DNA of 64,000 bases from Anaerolineales bacterium (GCA_014379595.1 JACMLM010000067.1:1-64000); one strand, 5' to 3'; counted from the first letter of the stretch, positions 53,619-63,639 are shown. Program-made: numbers and translations. Notes: a model not told the origin generated them from the sequence alone.

Positions 53619-54587
53619 ATGAAATATTATCTCGGTATAGACATTGGCGCGACCAAAACGGCCGCGCTTATCGCGGATGAAAATGGTACTCCTGTAGGCA
53701 CGGGCCAAGGCGGGTCTGGTAACCATGAAACTGTGGGATTTGACGGCATGGAAACCGCAATGTGCGATGCGTTGAATAGCGCGATTGCTGATGCAAACAT
53801 TGATAAAGATCACATTGCCGGTGTGGGTTTTGGAATTGCCGGTTATGACTGGTCTTCTGAAGAGCCTCACATGAAAGCCACCATCAACAGGCTTGGCTTA
53901 AATGCCCCATATAAAATGGTCAATGATGTTGTACTTGGATTGTTGGCAGGGACAAGTGAAGGCTGGGGCGTAGCTGTCGTTTCAGGTACGGGGTGCAACT
54001 GCCGCGGCTGGGACAAGGAACATAAACGTGAAGGCCGCGTTACAGGCTACGGAGTCTTAATGAGCGAAAGCGCAGGCGGAAGCGAACTTATTAACCGCAC
54101 CATGCAGATCATTGGCTACTCGTGGACAAAGCGCCTGCCGCCCACTGCGCTTGCAAATACTTTTGTTAATCATGTTGGTGCAAAAAACTTGGAAGACTTA
54201 ATTGAAGGTTATACCAAAGGTCATTACGAAATTGGCGCAGATACTGCACCTCTCGTTTTTCAAACTGCTGCAAACGGAGATGCCGTTGCCCAGGACCTTG
54301 TTAAATGGGCAGGCGCGGAACTCGGTGAAATGGCAAAGGCTGTCATTCGTCAACTTGATTTTGAAGACATCGAATTTGAAGTCGCGTTGATCGGCTCCAT
54401 GTTCAAAAGCGGAGAACCGCTCATCACCCCCATGCGCGAAACTATTCATACACTTGCGCCCAAAGCAAAATTGATCCGCACAGAAGTAAAACCTGTTGTT
54501 GGTGCCACATTATTAGGGATGGAAGCAAGCGGACTTTCCATTACATTGGAACAACGAGACAAAATTAAAAAATCATTTGTAAAATGA
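53619..54587 (+). CDS. BadF/BcrAD-type sugar kinase (N-acetylglucosamine kinase-like)
   Basis: 322 residues, ASKHA fold. The phosphate 1 loop is YLGIDIGATKTAALIAD, phosphate 2 is VAVVSGTGCNCRGWD, and the adenosine loop is FEVALIGSMFKSGEP. The family (BadF/BadG/BcrA/BcrD) includes eukaryotic and bacterial GlcNAc kinases. The start follows the GH4 stop with no gap, and its stop overlaps the GH18 start as ATGA, so these products are made together. It probably phosphorylates a sugar released by the hydrolases: GlcNAc, glucose or a disaccharide. Confidence 0.85.
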   Translation: MKYYLGIDIGATKTAALIADENGTPVGTGQGGSGNHETVGFDGMETAMCDALNSAIADANIDKDHIAGVGFGIAGYDWSSEEPHMKATINRLGLNAPYKMVNDVVLGLLAGTSEGWGVAVVSGTGCNCRGWDKEHKREGRVTGYGVLMSESAGGSELINRTMQIIGYSWTKRLPPTALANTFVNHVGAKNLEDLIEGYTKGHYEIGADTAPLVFQTAANGDAVAQDLVKWAGAELGEMAKAVIRQLDFEDIEFEVALIGSMFKSGEPLITPMRETIHTLAPKAKLIRTEVKPVVGATLLGMEASGLSITLEQRDKIKKSFVK

Positions 54588-55528
54588 AAACCAGCGCATC
54601 TTTTCTAACCCTCAGCCTGCTCACTGTACTATTGACATCCTGCTCCCTTATGCAAAAACCTGTCCCCTCCCCACGCGAAGATACTTCCTTTCGCATTGTG
54701 GCATACGCCACTGATGCCATCATCGTTGACCTCATTCCCTACGACAAACTTACCCACATCAACTACTCGTTCCTCATTCCCCATCCAGACGGAACCTTTG
54801 CTACGCTCAACAATGCCTGGAAGTTGGAATCGATCGTTGAAAGCGCACACAGCCAAAACGTCCGCGTGAGTATAGCTGTAGGAGGCTGGGGCTGGGATAG
54901 TCAATTTGAGGAAATGGCATCCAATCCAGAATCGCGGACAGCTTTTGTCAAAAACCTAAAAGATATTGTTGATCAATATCAACTCGATGGCGTGGATATT
55001 GATTGGGAATATCCTGACCCAGGCCAATCTGCACAAAACTATCTTGCACTGATGAAAGAATTGCGGGCAGCATTGCCCGATAAATTGATCAGTACAGCTG
55101 TCATTTCGTATGGAGATGATACAGGCTTGGGCATTCCTGATGAATCATTTGAGCTAGTAGATTATGTGAATGTAATGACCTACGACGGAAACATTCATGG
55201 AAGCATGGAAGAGTTTGAAGAGGGAATCAATTACTGGAGTGCACGTGGCGTTCCAATAAAAAAGATAAACATCGGTGCACCATTTTACTCACGCCCCAGT
55301 GAAGTTAGTTTTGCAAAACTTGTTCAAACAGATCCTGCTGCCGCTCAGTTAAATACTTATGAATACAATGGCACGCCCGAAATGTATAACGGTATTCCTG
55401 CTGTACAAGCCAAAACGCGTTTGGCAGTGGAGAAAACAGGCGGCATTATGTTCTGGGCATTAGACCACGATGCACAAGGCGAGTTCTCACTGGTCAATGC
55501 AATTTACGAAACAGCACATCAACCCTAA
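54584..55528 (+). CDS. GH18 chitinase-like lipoprotein
   Basis: 314 residues. Signal peptide with a likely lipobox LTSC (Cys20). A TIM barrel with VSIAVGGWGWDSQF (the SxGG motif) and the catalytic LDGVDIDWEYPDPG, an intact DxxDxDxE with acid Glu; later VNVMTYDGN and GGIMFWALDHDAQGE. It should cleave chitin, chito-oligosaccharides or related N-acetylated glycans on the cell surface, using substrate-assisted catalysis. No separate carbohydrate-binding module. It supports N-acetylglucosamine-containing sugars as one substrate of this locus. Confidence 0.93.
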   Translation: MKTSASFLTLSLLTVLLTSCSLMQKPVPSPREDTSFRIVAYATDAIIVDLIPYDKLTHINYSFLIPHPDGTFATLNNAWKLESIVESAHSQNVRVSIAVGGWGWDSQFEEMASNPESRTAFVKNLKDIVDQYQLDGVDIDWEYPDPGQSAQNYLALMKELRAALPDKLISTAVISYGDDTGLGIPDESFELVDYVNVMTYDGNIHGSMEEFEEGINYWSARGVPIKKINIGAPFYSRPSEVSFAKLVQTDPAAAQLNTYEYNGTPEMYNGIPAVQAKTRLAVEKTGGIMFWALDHDAQGEFSLVNAIYETAHQP

Positions 55529-55559
55529 TTACGAATTACCAATTACGTAATTCGTAATT
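55527..55559. repeat. Small perfect inverted repeat
   Basis: AATTACGAATTAC / GTAATTCGTAATT with a 7-base loop, between the GH18 stop codon and the ribosome binding site CCGAGGAG of the next gene. It could act as a weak terminator-like or mRNA-stabilising hairpin, or be a dispersed repeat. Confidence 0.65.
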
Positions 55560-55573
55560 CCCGAGGAGCTCAC

Positions 55574-56812
55574 ATGTCCCAACCATTTACTCTGGGTGTT
55601 AACTACTGGCCGCGCCGCAAAGCCATGTATTGGTGGAGCAATTTTGACGCTGGCGAAGTACGCGAAGAATTTGCAGTCATTAAAGATATTGGGATGAATG
55701 TTGTCCGCTTGTTTCTATTATGGGATGATTTTCAGCCTGAACCCGATTCTGTTAATAAAGACGCTGTCAATAATCTTGTAAAAGTTGCAGACATCGCCGC
55801 TGAAAATGGACTTGGCCTCGATGTCACTTTCTTCACCGGCCATATGAGTGGACCCAACTGGAGTCCACGCTGGCTGTTGGGCGGAGAGCTGCCTCCTTCA
55901 GCACATCAACATTGGTTGCGTGATGTAGTGAGCCAGGGTAAGAAAGTAGATCAAGGCTATCGCAACATGTTCCATGATGAAATGGCTTTGAATGCATCAC
56001 GCTTATTACTAAAAACAGTAGTCAGCACACTCAAAGATCATCCCGGTATTTGGATGTGGAATCTCGGAAATGAACCTGATCTTTTTGCCTGGCCCAATTC
56101 ATCAGACGAAGGCGCTGCATGGGTCAAAGAAATGGTTGGCTTGATCAAATCCATTGACCCAAATCATCCAGTCACAATTGGTTTGCATGGCGATGGTTTA
56201 CATCGTGATAATGGTTTGAGAATAGACAAGGTATATAAAAATACAGATGTGGCGGTCATGCATTCCTACCCTATGTACACACCATGGGCACGCCAGAATC
56301 TTGATCCCGATTTCGTTCCGTTTACTTGTGCATTGACTGCCGCACTTTCTGGCAAACCCGTACTTATGGAAGAGTTTGGCGGATGCACAGCTTTGCCCGG
56401 TGAAAAGACTTACACCATGAAATGGACAGAAACCAACGGACGTGAGCGTGAGCAATTCATGGCAAGTGAGGAAGACTTTGCTGAGTTCCTGCGCCTGACC
56501 ATTCCTAAACTACAAGATAGCGGAGCAACAGGCGCCATGCTCTGGTGCTATGCAGATTACATTCCTGAACTATGGAATGTTCCACCATGCCAAAACGCGC
56601 AGCATGAGCGCTTCTTTGGATTGGTCCGCCCGGATGGTTCATTGAAACCACATGCAAAAGTGATTCAGGAATTTGCCAAGACGAATCCGCAGGTAAAACC
56701 AATCCCTGAATATGCAAAGATAACTACTAACGCAGATGAGTTTTACAAGGAACCAATGGGTTATCTTGTTGACTTGTATCAGACTTATCTAAAAGGAGTC
56801 GAAAGTGCCTAA
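55574..56812 (+). CDS. Clan GH-A glycoside hydrolase (GH5-like)
   Basis: 412 residues, no signal peptide, so cytoplasmic. TIM barrel with FTLGVNYWPRRKAMYWW, GMNVVRLFLLWDDFQP, the acid/base Glu in MWNLGNEPDLFAW, VAVMHSYPMYTPW, and the nucleophile Glu in KPVLMEEFGGCTA. These features fit the GH5/GH2-like mannanase, mannosidase and glucosidase group; the exact family and sugar cannot be fixed by eye. It overlaps the ChbG-like gene by eight bases, which implies coupled translation. Confidence 0.82.
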   Translation: MSQPFTLGVNYWPRRKAMYWWSNFDAGEVREEFAVIKDIGMNVVRLFLLWDDFQPEPDSVNKDAVNNLVKVADIAAENGLGLDVTFFTGHMSGPNWSPRWLLGGELPPSAHQHWLRDVVSQGKKVDQGYRNMFHDEMALNASRLLLKTVVSTLKDHPGIWMWNLGNEPDLFAWPNSSDEGAAWVKEMVGLIKSIDPNHPVTIGLHGDGLHRDNGLRIDKVYKNTDVAVMHSYPMYTPWARQNLDPDFVPFTCALTAALSGKPVLMEEFGGCTALPGEKTYTMKWTETNGREREQFMASEEDFAEFLRLTIPKLQDSGATGAMLWCYADYIPELWNVPPCQNAQHERFFGLVRPDGSLKPHAKVIQEFAKTNPQVKPIPEYAKITTNADEFYKEPMGYLVDLYQTYLKGVESA

Positions 56813-57608
56813 ACAACTTATCATCAATTCCGACGATTACGGACGCACATCTGATATTTCGCGCGGGATACGTGAATCACATACAAACGGTGTAGTCACG
56901 TCCACAACCTGCATGATGAACATCCCCACCACCTCAGCGGATATTGAAGTTGCATTGCGTGAAACACCAAACCTTGGGCTTGGTGTTCACCTGGTATTAA
57001 CTGCTGAGAGACCACTTCTTTCGCGTGAACAGTTGAAGACAATTACAAATGACGATGGGAGTTTTCTAAAACTTCCTATATTGCTTTCAAAGGTAAATCA
57101 AATTGATGTTGAAGAGGTCAAAGCAGAATGGCATGCTCAAGTCGAGTTGTTTGTAAAAACCACCGGCAGAAATCCAACTCATCTTGATTCACATCACCAT
57201 AGCTCTTACTTCAGTCCCGCACTATTTCGTGCCATGCTTGAATTGGCAAAAGAATATGACTGTGCGATCCGTTTCCCATTCACACATGATATTTCACGTG
57301 AGTTGGAAGAGACTTTTAAAGAAGTTCCATCTCTGATAAAAGAATTCAATCCGCGCCGCCCTGACGTTTTCATCGTTGATTTTTACGATGAAAAAGCGAC
57401 GCACGAAGAACTCCTTGGCATTATCAACAATGTCAAAGATGGTTCAACAGAAGTTATGTGCCATCCAGGTTATGTAGATGATGCCTTTGCAAAAGAATCC
57501 TCCTACAACAAACAACGTGAGACAGAGTTGGAAGGTTTAACTGACCCAGCTATAAAAGATGCAATTCAAAAAAATTATATTGAATTGACTACATTCGCAA
57601 ATTTATAA
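56805..57608 (+). CDS. ChbG/YdjC-family carbohydrate deacetylase
   Basis: 267 residues with GTG start after AAAGGAG. YdjC-fold metal-dependent deacetylase: LIINSDDYGRTSDISRGI gives the metal Asp residues, THLDSHHHSSYFSP the metal His cluster, and VMCHPGYVDD the C-terminal catalytic His. E. coli ChbG removes an acetyl group from chitobiose so that the GH4 enzyme ChbF can cleave it. The presence of a GH4 enzyme, a GlcNAc-type kinase and GH18 in the same run makes the same job likely here. Confidence 0.88.
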   Translation: MPKQLIINSDDYGRTSDISRGIRESHTNGVVTSTTCMMNIPTTSADIEVALRETPNLGLGVHLVLTAERPLLSREQLKTITNDDGSFLKLPILLSKVNQIDVEEVKAEWHAQVELFVKTTGRNPTHLDSHHHSSYFSPALFRAMLELAKEYDCAIRFPFTHDISRELEETFKEVPSLIKEFNPRRPDVFIVDFYDEKATHEELLGIINNVKDGSTEVMCHPGYVDDAFAKESSYNKQRETELEGLTDPAIKDAIQKNYIELTTFANL

Positions 57609-57631
57609 CATTTCATTCACTCGGAGTAACC

Positions 57632-60274
57632 ATGTCTCATATTGATGATCTTATTTCACAAATGACTCTCGACGAAAAAATATCCATGCTCGCAGGCGCG
57701 GACTTATGGCACAGTGTTGGGATTCCGCGTTTGGGAATCCCGCAGTTCAAAACAACGGATGGCCCCAATGGCGCACGTGGCGCGATGGGCAGTATGTCAA
57801 CACCATCAGTTGCTACTCCAGTGGGCATTGCCCTCGGCGCAACTTGGAATCCTGAACTCATCGAAAAAGTTGGAAATGTGTTGGCAGATGAACTCAAAGC
57901 CAAAGGTTCACACATTCTGCTTGCCCCCACTGTCAACATTCATCGCACACCTATTGCGGGCCGTAATTTTGAATGTTATTCCGAAGATCCTTTTCTAAGC
58001 GGCATGATGGCATCGGCATACATCAAAGGGATTCAAGATCACGGCGTGGGCGCCTGCATCAAACACTTCATCGCCAACGATCAGGAATATGAGCGTTTCT
58101 CGATCAGCTCCGAAGTGGACGAACGCACACTGCGCGAAATTTATCTTGAGCCGTTCCGTATCGCGATTCGCAACTCCAATCCTTGGGCAGTGATGTCTTC
58201 TTACAATCGCGTCAATGGAGTTTATGCTTGTGAGTATGATCATTCGTTGCTTGAAATTCTCAAAGATGAATGGAATTACGATGGCATCGTTATGTCTGAT
58301 TGGTTTGGGACATATGATGATGGAGTTCCTGCAGGTGGACTCGATCTTGAGATGCCTGGGCCTGCGCGTTGGATGGCAACCGAAATGGTGAAAAAAGCTC
58401 TCGAAAGCGGCACCCTGACCGAGGAAAGATTGAACGATAAAGTCCGTCGTCTGCTTGGAGTATCCGAAAAAGCCGGGCTGTTTGAGAATCCAGTTTTGCA
58501 ACCTGAGAAGGGTGAAGACAAACCTGAACATCGCACCATCATCCGCGAAGCCGCGCAGGAAGCAATTGTCTTGTTAAAAAATAATGGCATTCTTCCGCTC
58601 AGCAATGTGAAAACAATTGCGATGATCGGTCCTTATGCGCGTAATGCGCAAATTTTAGGTGGTGGCAGTTCGAGTGTTTCGCCTCATTACACTATCTCGC
58701 CGTTTGATGGAGTCAATGACCCCGAAGGCAAAGATGTTTTGGTGGAAGCCGCCTCTGGAACTTTTATCCATAAGAATCTACCTGCTCCTGCCCCCGAAAC
58801 TTTATCCACATCCAATGGCGAAAGCGGACTCCGCCTCAGCTTGTTTGCTGGGACCGAATTTGCTGGTGAACCTTTGTATGTTGAAACTACTACGCGTGTG
58901 CAACATGGTTGGTTTGATAATAGTGTGCCAAAGGTTCCACAAGATAATTTCTCACTTCGCATGGAGGGGTTGTTCACACCCAAGGAAAGCGGAACTCATA
59001 CACTTGCTCTTTCTGCTGTAGGATGGTGCCGCCTCTATCTTAACGACAAATTAGTCGTTGACCATTGGTCAGATTCTGACATGGGAAAGCAAAAGACAGC
59101 CGAGTTGGAATTAGAAGGTGGCAAAGCCTATGATGTTAAAGTGGAATATTACTGGAAGGGCAGTCCACGCTGGCGTGCACTCGCTTTTGGTCACCAACCA
59201 CCACATGCTGTAGATATGATCGCCGAAGCAGTTGAACTCGCCAAACGTTCCGATGTAGCCGTGATCATCGCAGGATTAAATGGCGAATGGGAATCTGAAG
59301 GCTTTGACCGTGTGGATATGAAACTGCCGGGTCAACAAGATGAATTGATTCGCCAGGTTGTAGCAGCTAACCCAAATACAATCGTCGTATTGAACGTTGG
59401 TTCACCGGTTGAAATGCCATGGGCTGATCAAGTCCCTGCCATTCTTCAGCTTTGGTACAACAGCCAGGAACAAGGCAATGCCCTATCAGATGTACTTTTT
59501 GGCGATGTGAATCCAAGCGGAAAACTTCCGACCACCTTCCCGGTCCGTTTGGAAGATAACCCTGCTTATATCAATTACCCCGGCGAAAATGGAAAAGTCC
59601 ACTACGGTGAGGGGATATTTGTTGGCTATCGCTATTACGATAAAAAGAAAGTGGAGCCGCTCTTCCCATTTGGCCACGGACTTTCATATACATCCTTTGA
59701 GTACAGCAATTTACAAATAAATAAAACATCCATTACAGCAGATGAAACCCTGGAAGTTAAGGTGGATGTAACTAATACAGGAAAAGTATCAGGCAAGGAA
59801 GTTGTGCAGTTATATGTCCGTGATGTTAAATCCACATTTGCCCGCCCTGAAAAGGAGCTCAAAGCCTTCGAGAAATTTGAGCTTAAACCAAGCCAGACCA
59901 AAACCATTACCTTTACTCTCAACCGCGAGGCATTCTGGTATTTTGAAACAACCTTGAATGCATGGTCAGTCGAAGCAGGCGAGTTTGAGATCATTATTGG
60001 CGCATCCAGCCGCGACATACGATTGAACCAAATCATCATCATCGAACCTGCTAAACGCTCTGCCCGTTTGCATGCAGGTCTTTTGATCAATACGATCCTT
60101 GATGACCCTGGTGGCCGCGCCGTTATCGCAAAACATATTGGCGGCTTCCTGCTCATGGCAGATATGCGAATGGCTGGTGAACTAACTCTTGAACAAGTTG
60201 CGCACAACCATCCCACCTATGTGCCACAAGAACTGGTTGAAAAAATAGAAAAAGAACTGGCACAAATAAAATAA
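57632..60274 (+). CDS. GH3 beta-glucosidase with inserted PA14 domain
   Basis: 880 residues, no signal peptide. The N-terminal barrel has GPNGARGAMGS, FECYSEDPFLSG, CIKHFIANDQEYER and the nucleophile Asp in GIVMSDWFGTYDDG. The C-terminal alpha/beta sandwich begins IREAAQEAIVLLKNNGILPL. A PA14 domain (about 390-525, including VEYYWKGSPRWRALAFG) is inserted in it, after which ADVAVII-type VAVIIAGLNGEWESEGFDR and GKLPTTFPV continue. A fibronectin-III-like domain and a C-terminal helical extension (about 800-880) end the protein. Cytoplasmic exo-beta-glucosidase; the PA14 domain often sets oligosaccharide length preference. Confidence 0.95.
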   Translation: MSHIDDLISQMTLDEKISMLAGADLWHSVGIPRLGIPQFKTTDGPNGARGAMGSMSTPSVATPVGIALGATWNPELIEKVGNVLADELKAKGSHILLAPTVNIHRTPIAGRNFECYSEDPFLSGMMASAYIKGIQDHGVGACIKHFIANDQEYERFSISSEVDERTLREIYLEPFRIAIRNSNPWAVMSSYNRVNGVYACEYDHSLLEILKDEWNYDGIVMSDWFGTYDDGVPAGGLDLEMPGPARWMATEMVKKALESGTLTEERLNDKVRRLLGVSEKAGLFENPVLQPEKGEDKPEHRTIIREAAQEAIVLLKNNGILPLSNVKTIAMIGPYARNAQILGGGSSSVSPHYTISPFDGVNDPEGKDVLVEAASGTFIHKNLPAPAPETLSTSNGESGLRLSLFAGTEFAGEPLYVETTTRVQHGWFDNSVPKVPQDNFSLRMEGLFTPKESGTHTLALSAVGWCRLYLNDKLVVDHWSDSDMGKQKTAELELEGGKAYDVKVEYYWKGSPRWRALAFGHQPPHAVDMIAEAVELAKRSDVAVIIAGLNGEWESEGFDRVDMKLPGQQDELIRQVVAANPNTIVVLNVGSPVEMPWADQVPAILQLWYNSQEQGNALSDVLFGDVNPSGKLPTTFPVRLEDNPAYINYPGENGKVHYGEGIFVGYRYYDKKKVEPLFPFGHGLSYTSFEYSNLQINKTSITADETLEVKVDVTNTGKVSGKEVVQLYVRDVKSTFARPEKELKAFEKFELKPSQTKTITFTLNREAFWYFETTLNAWSVEAGEFEIIIGASSRDIRLNQIIIIEPAKRSARLHAGLLINTILDDPGGRAVIAKHIGGFLLMADMRMAGELTLEQVAHNHPTYVPQELVEKIEKELAQIK

Positions 60275-60322
60275 TATTGTGAAGGCGCAGCAATGCTGCG
60301 CCTTCACAGGATGGAATCATTT

Positions 60323-62770
60323 ATGAAATACGGATATTTCGACGACGCATCACGCGAATACATTATCACCCAACCCGATACGCCTTTGCCATGGATCAAT
60401 TACCTCGGCTGTGAAGAATATTTTGGGTTAATCTCAAACACTGCAGGAGGCTATTCATTTTATAAAGATGCTCGCCTGCGCCGCCTCACCCGCTATCGTT
60501 ACAACAACTCCCCTCTTGATGTTGGCGGACGCTATCTTTATCTGCGCGATAATGCAAACGGACAATACTGGTCACCTTCATGGATGCCCACGCGTACAAA
60601 ACTTGATGAATATGAATGTCGCCATGGGCAGGGCTATACGATCATTACATCCAAATTCAATGGGATTAAATCCTCCACCCGATATTTTGTGCCGCTTGGA
60701 GAGAGCCTCGAAATCTGGCAGGTGACTCTGACCAACGAGAGCGGGTCAGACTCCGACTTGAGCCTATTCTCAGCCATTGAGTTTTGTCTCTGGGACGCAA
60801 ACGACGACGCCACCAACTTCCAGCGTAATTATTCCATTGGACAAGTTGAAATTGTTGACGATGTCATTTATCACAAAACCGAATATCGCGAACGCCGCGA
60901 TCACTTTGCATACTTCGCTTGTTCTGAAAAATTAGATGGCTATGATACACAGCGTGAGTCTTTTCTTGGAAACTATAACGGCTGGAATCAACCCCAGGTT
61001 GTTGAATCAGGCTCCTCGTTAAATTCTGAAGCGCATGGCTGGCAGCCCATTGGGTCGCATCATGTCAAAATCCATTTGAAGGCTGGGGAACAGAAGCAAA
61101 TCACATTCATTCTTGGCTATCATGAGAATCCAAAAGATGATAAGTTCGATCCACCCCCTTCACAAATAATCAATAAAAAGACAGTCAAGCCGGTCATCAA
61201 AAAATATTTGCAGCAAGCAAATGCAGACAAAGCCTTCAACACTCTGCGCGATCACTGGACGATGCTGCTTGGTAAATTCCAGGTGACTACGCCTGATACG
61301 GATACGAACCGCATGGTGAATATTTGGAATGCCTATCAATGCATGGTGACGTTTAACATGAGCCGCTCCGCTTCATATTTTGAAAGCGGCATTGGGCGCG
61401 GTATGGGATTCCGCGATTCGAATCAGGATTTGCTTGGCTTCGTGCATATGATTCCTGAACGCGCGCGCGAGAGAATTCTTGATATCGCTGCAACTCAATT
61501 AAAAAACGGCGGCGCATTTCATCAATATCAACCGCTTACAAAGCGCGGAAATAATGATGTCGGCTCTGGCTTCAATGATGACCCGGCGTGGCTGGTGCTT
61601 GGTGTTGCGGCATATATCAAAGAAAGCGGCGACTGGGCTATTTTAGATGCACCAGTGCAATATGAAAATGAAGATGGGAGCGAAGCGCCGCTTTATGAAC
61701 ACTTGCAGCGTTCCATTCAATATACGATTGACCGTCTTGGCCCAAATAATTTACCTCTCATTGGCCGCGCAGATTGGAATGATTGTTTAAATTTGAATTG
61801 TTTCTCGGATACACCAGGGCAATCTTTCCAAACGACGACCAACAAAGATGGAAAAGTAGCAGAGAGTGTATTCATTGCAGGCTTGTTTGTGCTGGCTTGC
61901 CAGGAAATGGCTGGCATCACCAAACACATTGGCGATAAAACAGAATTAAGGAAAGTACAAGCAGCTTCGGCTGATATGGAAAAAACAGTTTGGGCCGCAG
62001 GTTGGGACGGAGATTGGTTCCGACGGGCCTATGATAATTTTGGTCATGTGTTGGGTTCAAAAGAAAATACTGAGGGCAGTATCTTTATTGAGCCGCAGGG
62101 TATTTGTATTATGGCTGGCTTGGGTTTAGAAAACGGCAACGCCATCAAAGCACTTGATTCGGTTGCGGAACACCTTGCAACGCCACATGGCATTGTGCTG
62201 CAACAACCTGCATTCAGTCAATATTATTTACACTTGGGTGAGATTTCATCTTATCCGCCAGGCTATAAAGAAAATGCGGGCATCTTCTGTCACACTAATC
62301 CGTGGATCATGATCGCTGAGGCCATGGTTGGGCGCGGAGACAAGGCATTTGATTATTACAAGCGTATCAATCCATCGGCGCGTGAAGAGTTAAGCGAATT
62401 ACACAAATGTGAACCATATGTCTATGCTCAAATGATCGCTGGTAAAGATGCGCCCACACATGGGGAAGCCAAAAACTCCTGGCTTACGGGTACATCTGCA
62501 TGGAACTACAGTGCTATCACTCAGTATATTCTTGGCATTCGCCCTGCTTTTGATGGCTTGGAAATTGACCCTTCAATTCCTGCGGAGTGGGATGGCTTCA
62601 AAGTCACGCGCAATTATCGTGATGTGACTTACCACATCAATGTGACAAACCCGAAGCACATCTGCAAAGGTGTGGAAAAAGTGACAGTTAATGGAAAACA
62701 GGTTGAAGGGAATCTGATCCGCACAGAAAAAGGTGTGAGCGAAGTGAATGTTGAAGTAGTGATGGGGTAA
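60323..62770 (+). CDS. cbp: GH94 cellobiose phosphorylase
   Basis: 815 residues from ATG 60323 (AGGA upstream; the track start ten codons earlier is unsupported). It splits cellobiose with phosphate into glucose-1-phosphate and glucose, saving ATP. The whole length follows known cellobiose phosphorylases: MKYGYFDDASREYIITQPDT, the stretch with FCLWDANDD, KTEYRERRDHFAYF, FNMSRSASYFESGIGRGMGF, RDSNQDLLGFVH, the catalytic acid Asp in IGRADWNDCLNLNCF, and EAKNSWLTGTSAWN. Cytoplasmic. Its stop overlaps the next start (TAATG). The best single clue that cellobiose is a substrate of the locus. Confidence 0.95.
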   Translation: MKYGYFDDASREYIITQPDTPLPWINYLGCEEYFGLISNTAGGYSFYKDARLRRLTRYRYNNSPLDVGGRYLYLRDNANGQYWSPSWMPTRTKLDEYECRHGQGYTIITSKFNGIKSSTRYFVPLGESLEIWQVTLTNESGSDSDLSLFSAIEFCLWDANDDATNFQRNYSIGQVEIVDDVIYHKTEYRERRDHFAYFACSEKLDGYDTQRESFLGNYNGWNQPQVVESGSSLNSEAHGWQPIGSHHVKIHLKAGEQKQITFILGYHENPKDDKFDPPPSQIINKKTVKPVIKKYLQQANADKAFNTLRDHWTMLLGKFQVTTPDTDTNRMVNIWNAYQCMVTFNMSRSASYFESGIGRGMGFRDSNQDLLGFVHMIPERARERILDIAATQLKNGGAFHQYQPLTKRGNNDVGSGFNDDPAWLVLGVAAYIKESGDWAILDAPVQYENEDGSEAPLYEHLQRSIQYTIDRLGPNNLPLIGRADWNDCLNLNCFSDTPGQSFQTTTNKDGKVAESVFIAGLFVLACQEMAGITKHIGDKTELRKVQAASADMEKTVWAAGWDGDWFRRAYDNFGHVLGSKENTEGSIFIEPQGICIMAGLGLENGNAIKALDSVAEHLATPHGIVLQQPAFSQYYLHLGEISSYPPGYKENAGIFCHTNPWIMIAEAMVGRGDKAFDYYKRINPSAREELSELHKCEPYVYAQMIAGKDAPTHGEAKNSWLTGTSAWNYSAITQYILGIRPAFDGLEIDPSIPAEWDGFKVTRNYRDVTYHINVTNPKHICKGVEKVTVNGKQVEGNLIRTEKGVSEVNVEVVMG

Positions 62771-63639
62771 TGGGCGACTCCCCTCTTCCATTCGCATCGA
62801 TTGAAAATAAAGTTTTACGGCTCGATTATTTAACTTCAACGGGGCCGCGCATTATTGGTTTATACGCGCATGGCGCGAAGGGAACAACAGGGAACTTGCT
62901 TGCAGAGACTCCTGATGCTCATTGGCCAACGCCGCATGGAGAATATTATTTACACGGGGGGCATCGTTTGTGGACTGCACCAGAGGATACTTTCTATACA
63001 TGTCCTGAAGATGGTCTGAGTGTATTTGAGGAAAAAGATAAAGTTATTTTAAGAAGCCCAGTGGATGCTTCGGGCTTGGAAAAAGAAATAGCTTTTCGTT
63101 TGGATGAAAATTGTGTGCATCTCACCCACCGCATTACATGGCATGGTGACCAAACCATTGAGTTTGCACCATGGGGTATTACACAATTGCGATTAGGAGG
63201 TATGGCGATCCTGCCGTTATCTTCATCGGAAGGATTGGAGCCAAATCGCAATCTTATATTTTGGCCCTATTCACAAATCCATGATGAAAGGCTCAAGTTA
63301 CAAGACGATTTGATCCTACTCCATGGCCGCTCATCGGAACATGCATTGAAGATCGGCAATTTCAATAAACTCGGATGGGTCGCCTGCACAGTAAGCAATG
63401 TACTATTCATCAAACGATTTTCATGCGATGAATCAAAAGTTTATGCAGATATGGGCTGCAATGTGGAAGTTTATGTAAAGGATGCATGTATTGAATTGGA
63501 AACACTTGGGCCCTTAACAAAATTAAATCCAGGCGAAAGCATGATACATAATGAAACCTGGGAAGTTATTGCGGATTCAGTATATGCCGCAACTTTAGAA
63601 ACAGCTCGTGCAATCTGTGCAAGACTTTCATCAAAATAA
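62770..63639 (+). CDS. Aldose-epimerase-fold (mutarotase-like) protein
   Basis: 289 residues, all-beta. GGHRLWTAPEDTFYTCPEDG, LTHRITWHGDQTIEFAPWGI and TQLRLGGMAILPL resemble galactose-mutarotase-like sandwich proteins (DUF4380 type). The usual catalytic His/Glu pair cannot be confirmed. Its start overlaps the phosphorylase stop by one base, so a role in sugar anomer or epimer conversion in the same pathway is likely. Confidence 0.72.
   Translation: MGDSPLPFASIENKVLRLDYLTSTGPRIIGLYAHGAKGTTGNLLAETPDAHWPTPHGEYYLHGGHRLWTAPEDTFYTCPEDGLSVFEEKDKVILRSPVDASGLEKEIAFRLDENCVHLTHRITWHGDQTIEFAPWGITQLRLGGMAILPLSSSEGLEPNRNLIFWPYSQIHDERLKLQDDLILLHGRSSEHALKIGNFNKLGWVACTVSNVLFIKRFSCDESKVYADMGCNVEVYVKDACIELETLGPLTKLNPGESMIHNETWEVIADSVYAATLETARAICARLSSK

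Noticed and set aside
57995-58531. 178-aa minus-strand ORF inside GH3 (and 59635-60216)
   Set aside because: Lie wholly within the well-supported GH3 frame, have no ribosome binding site and no recognisable features.
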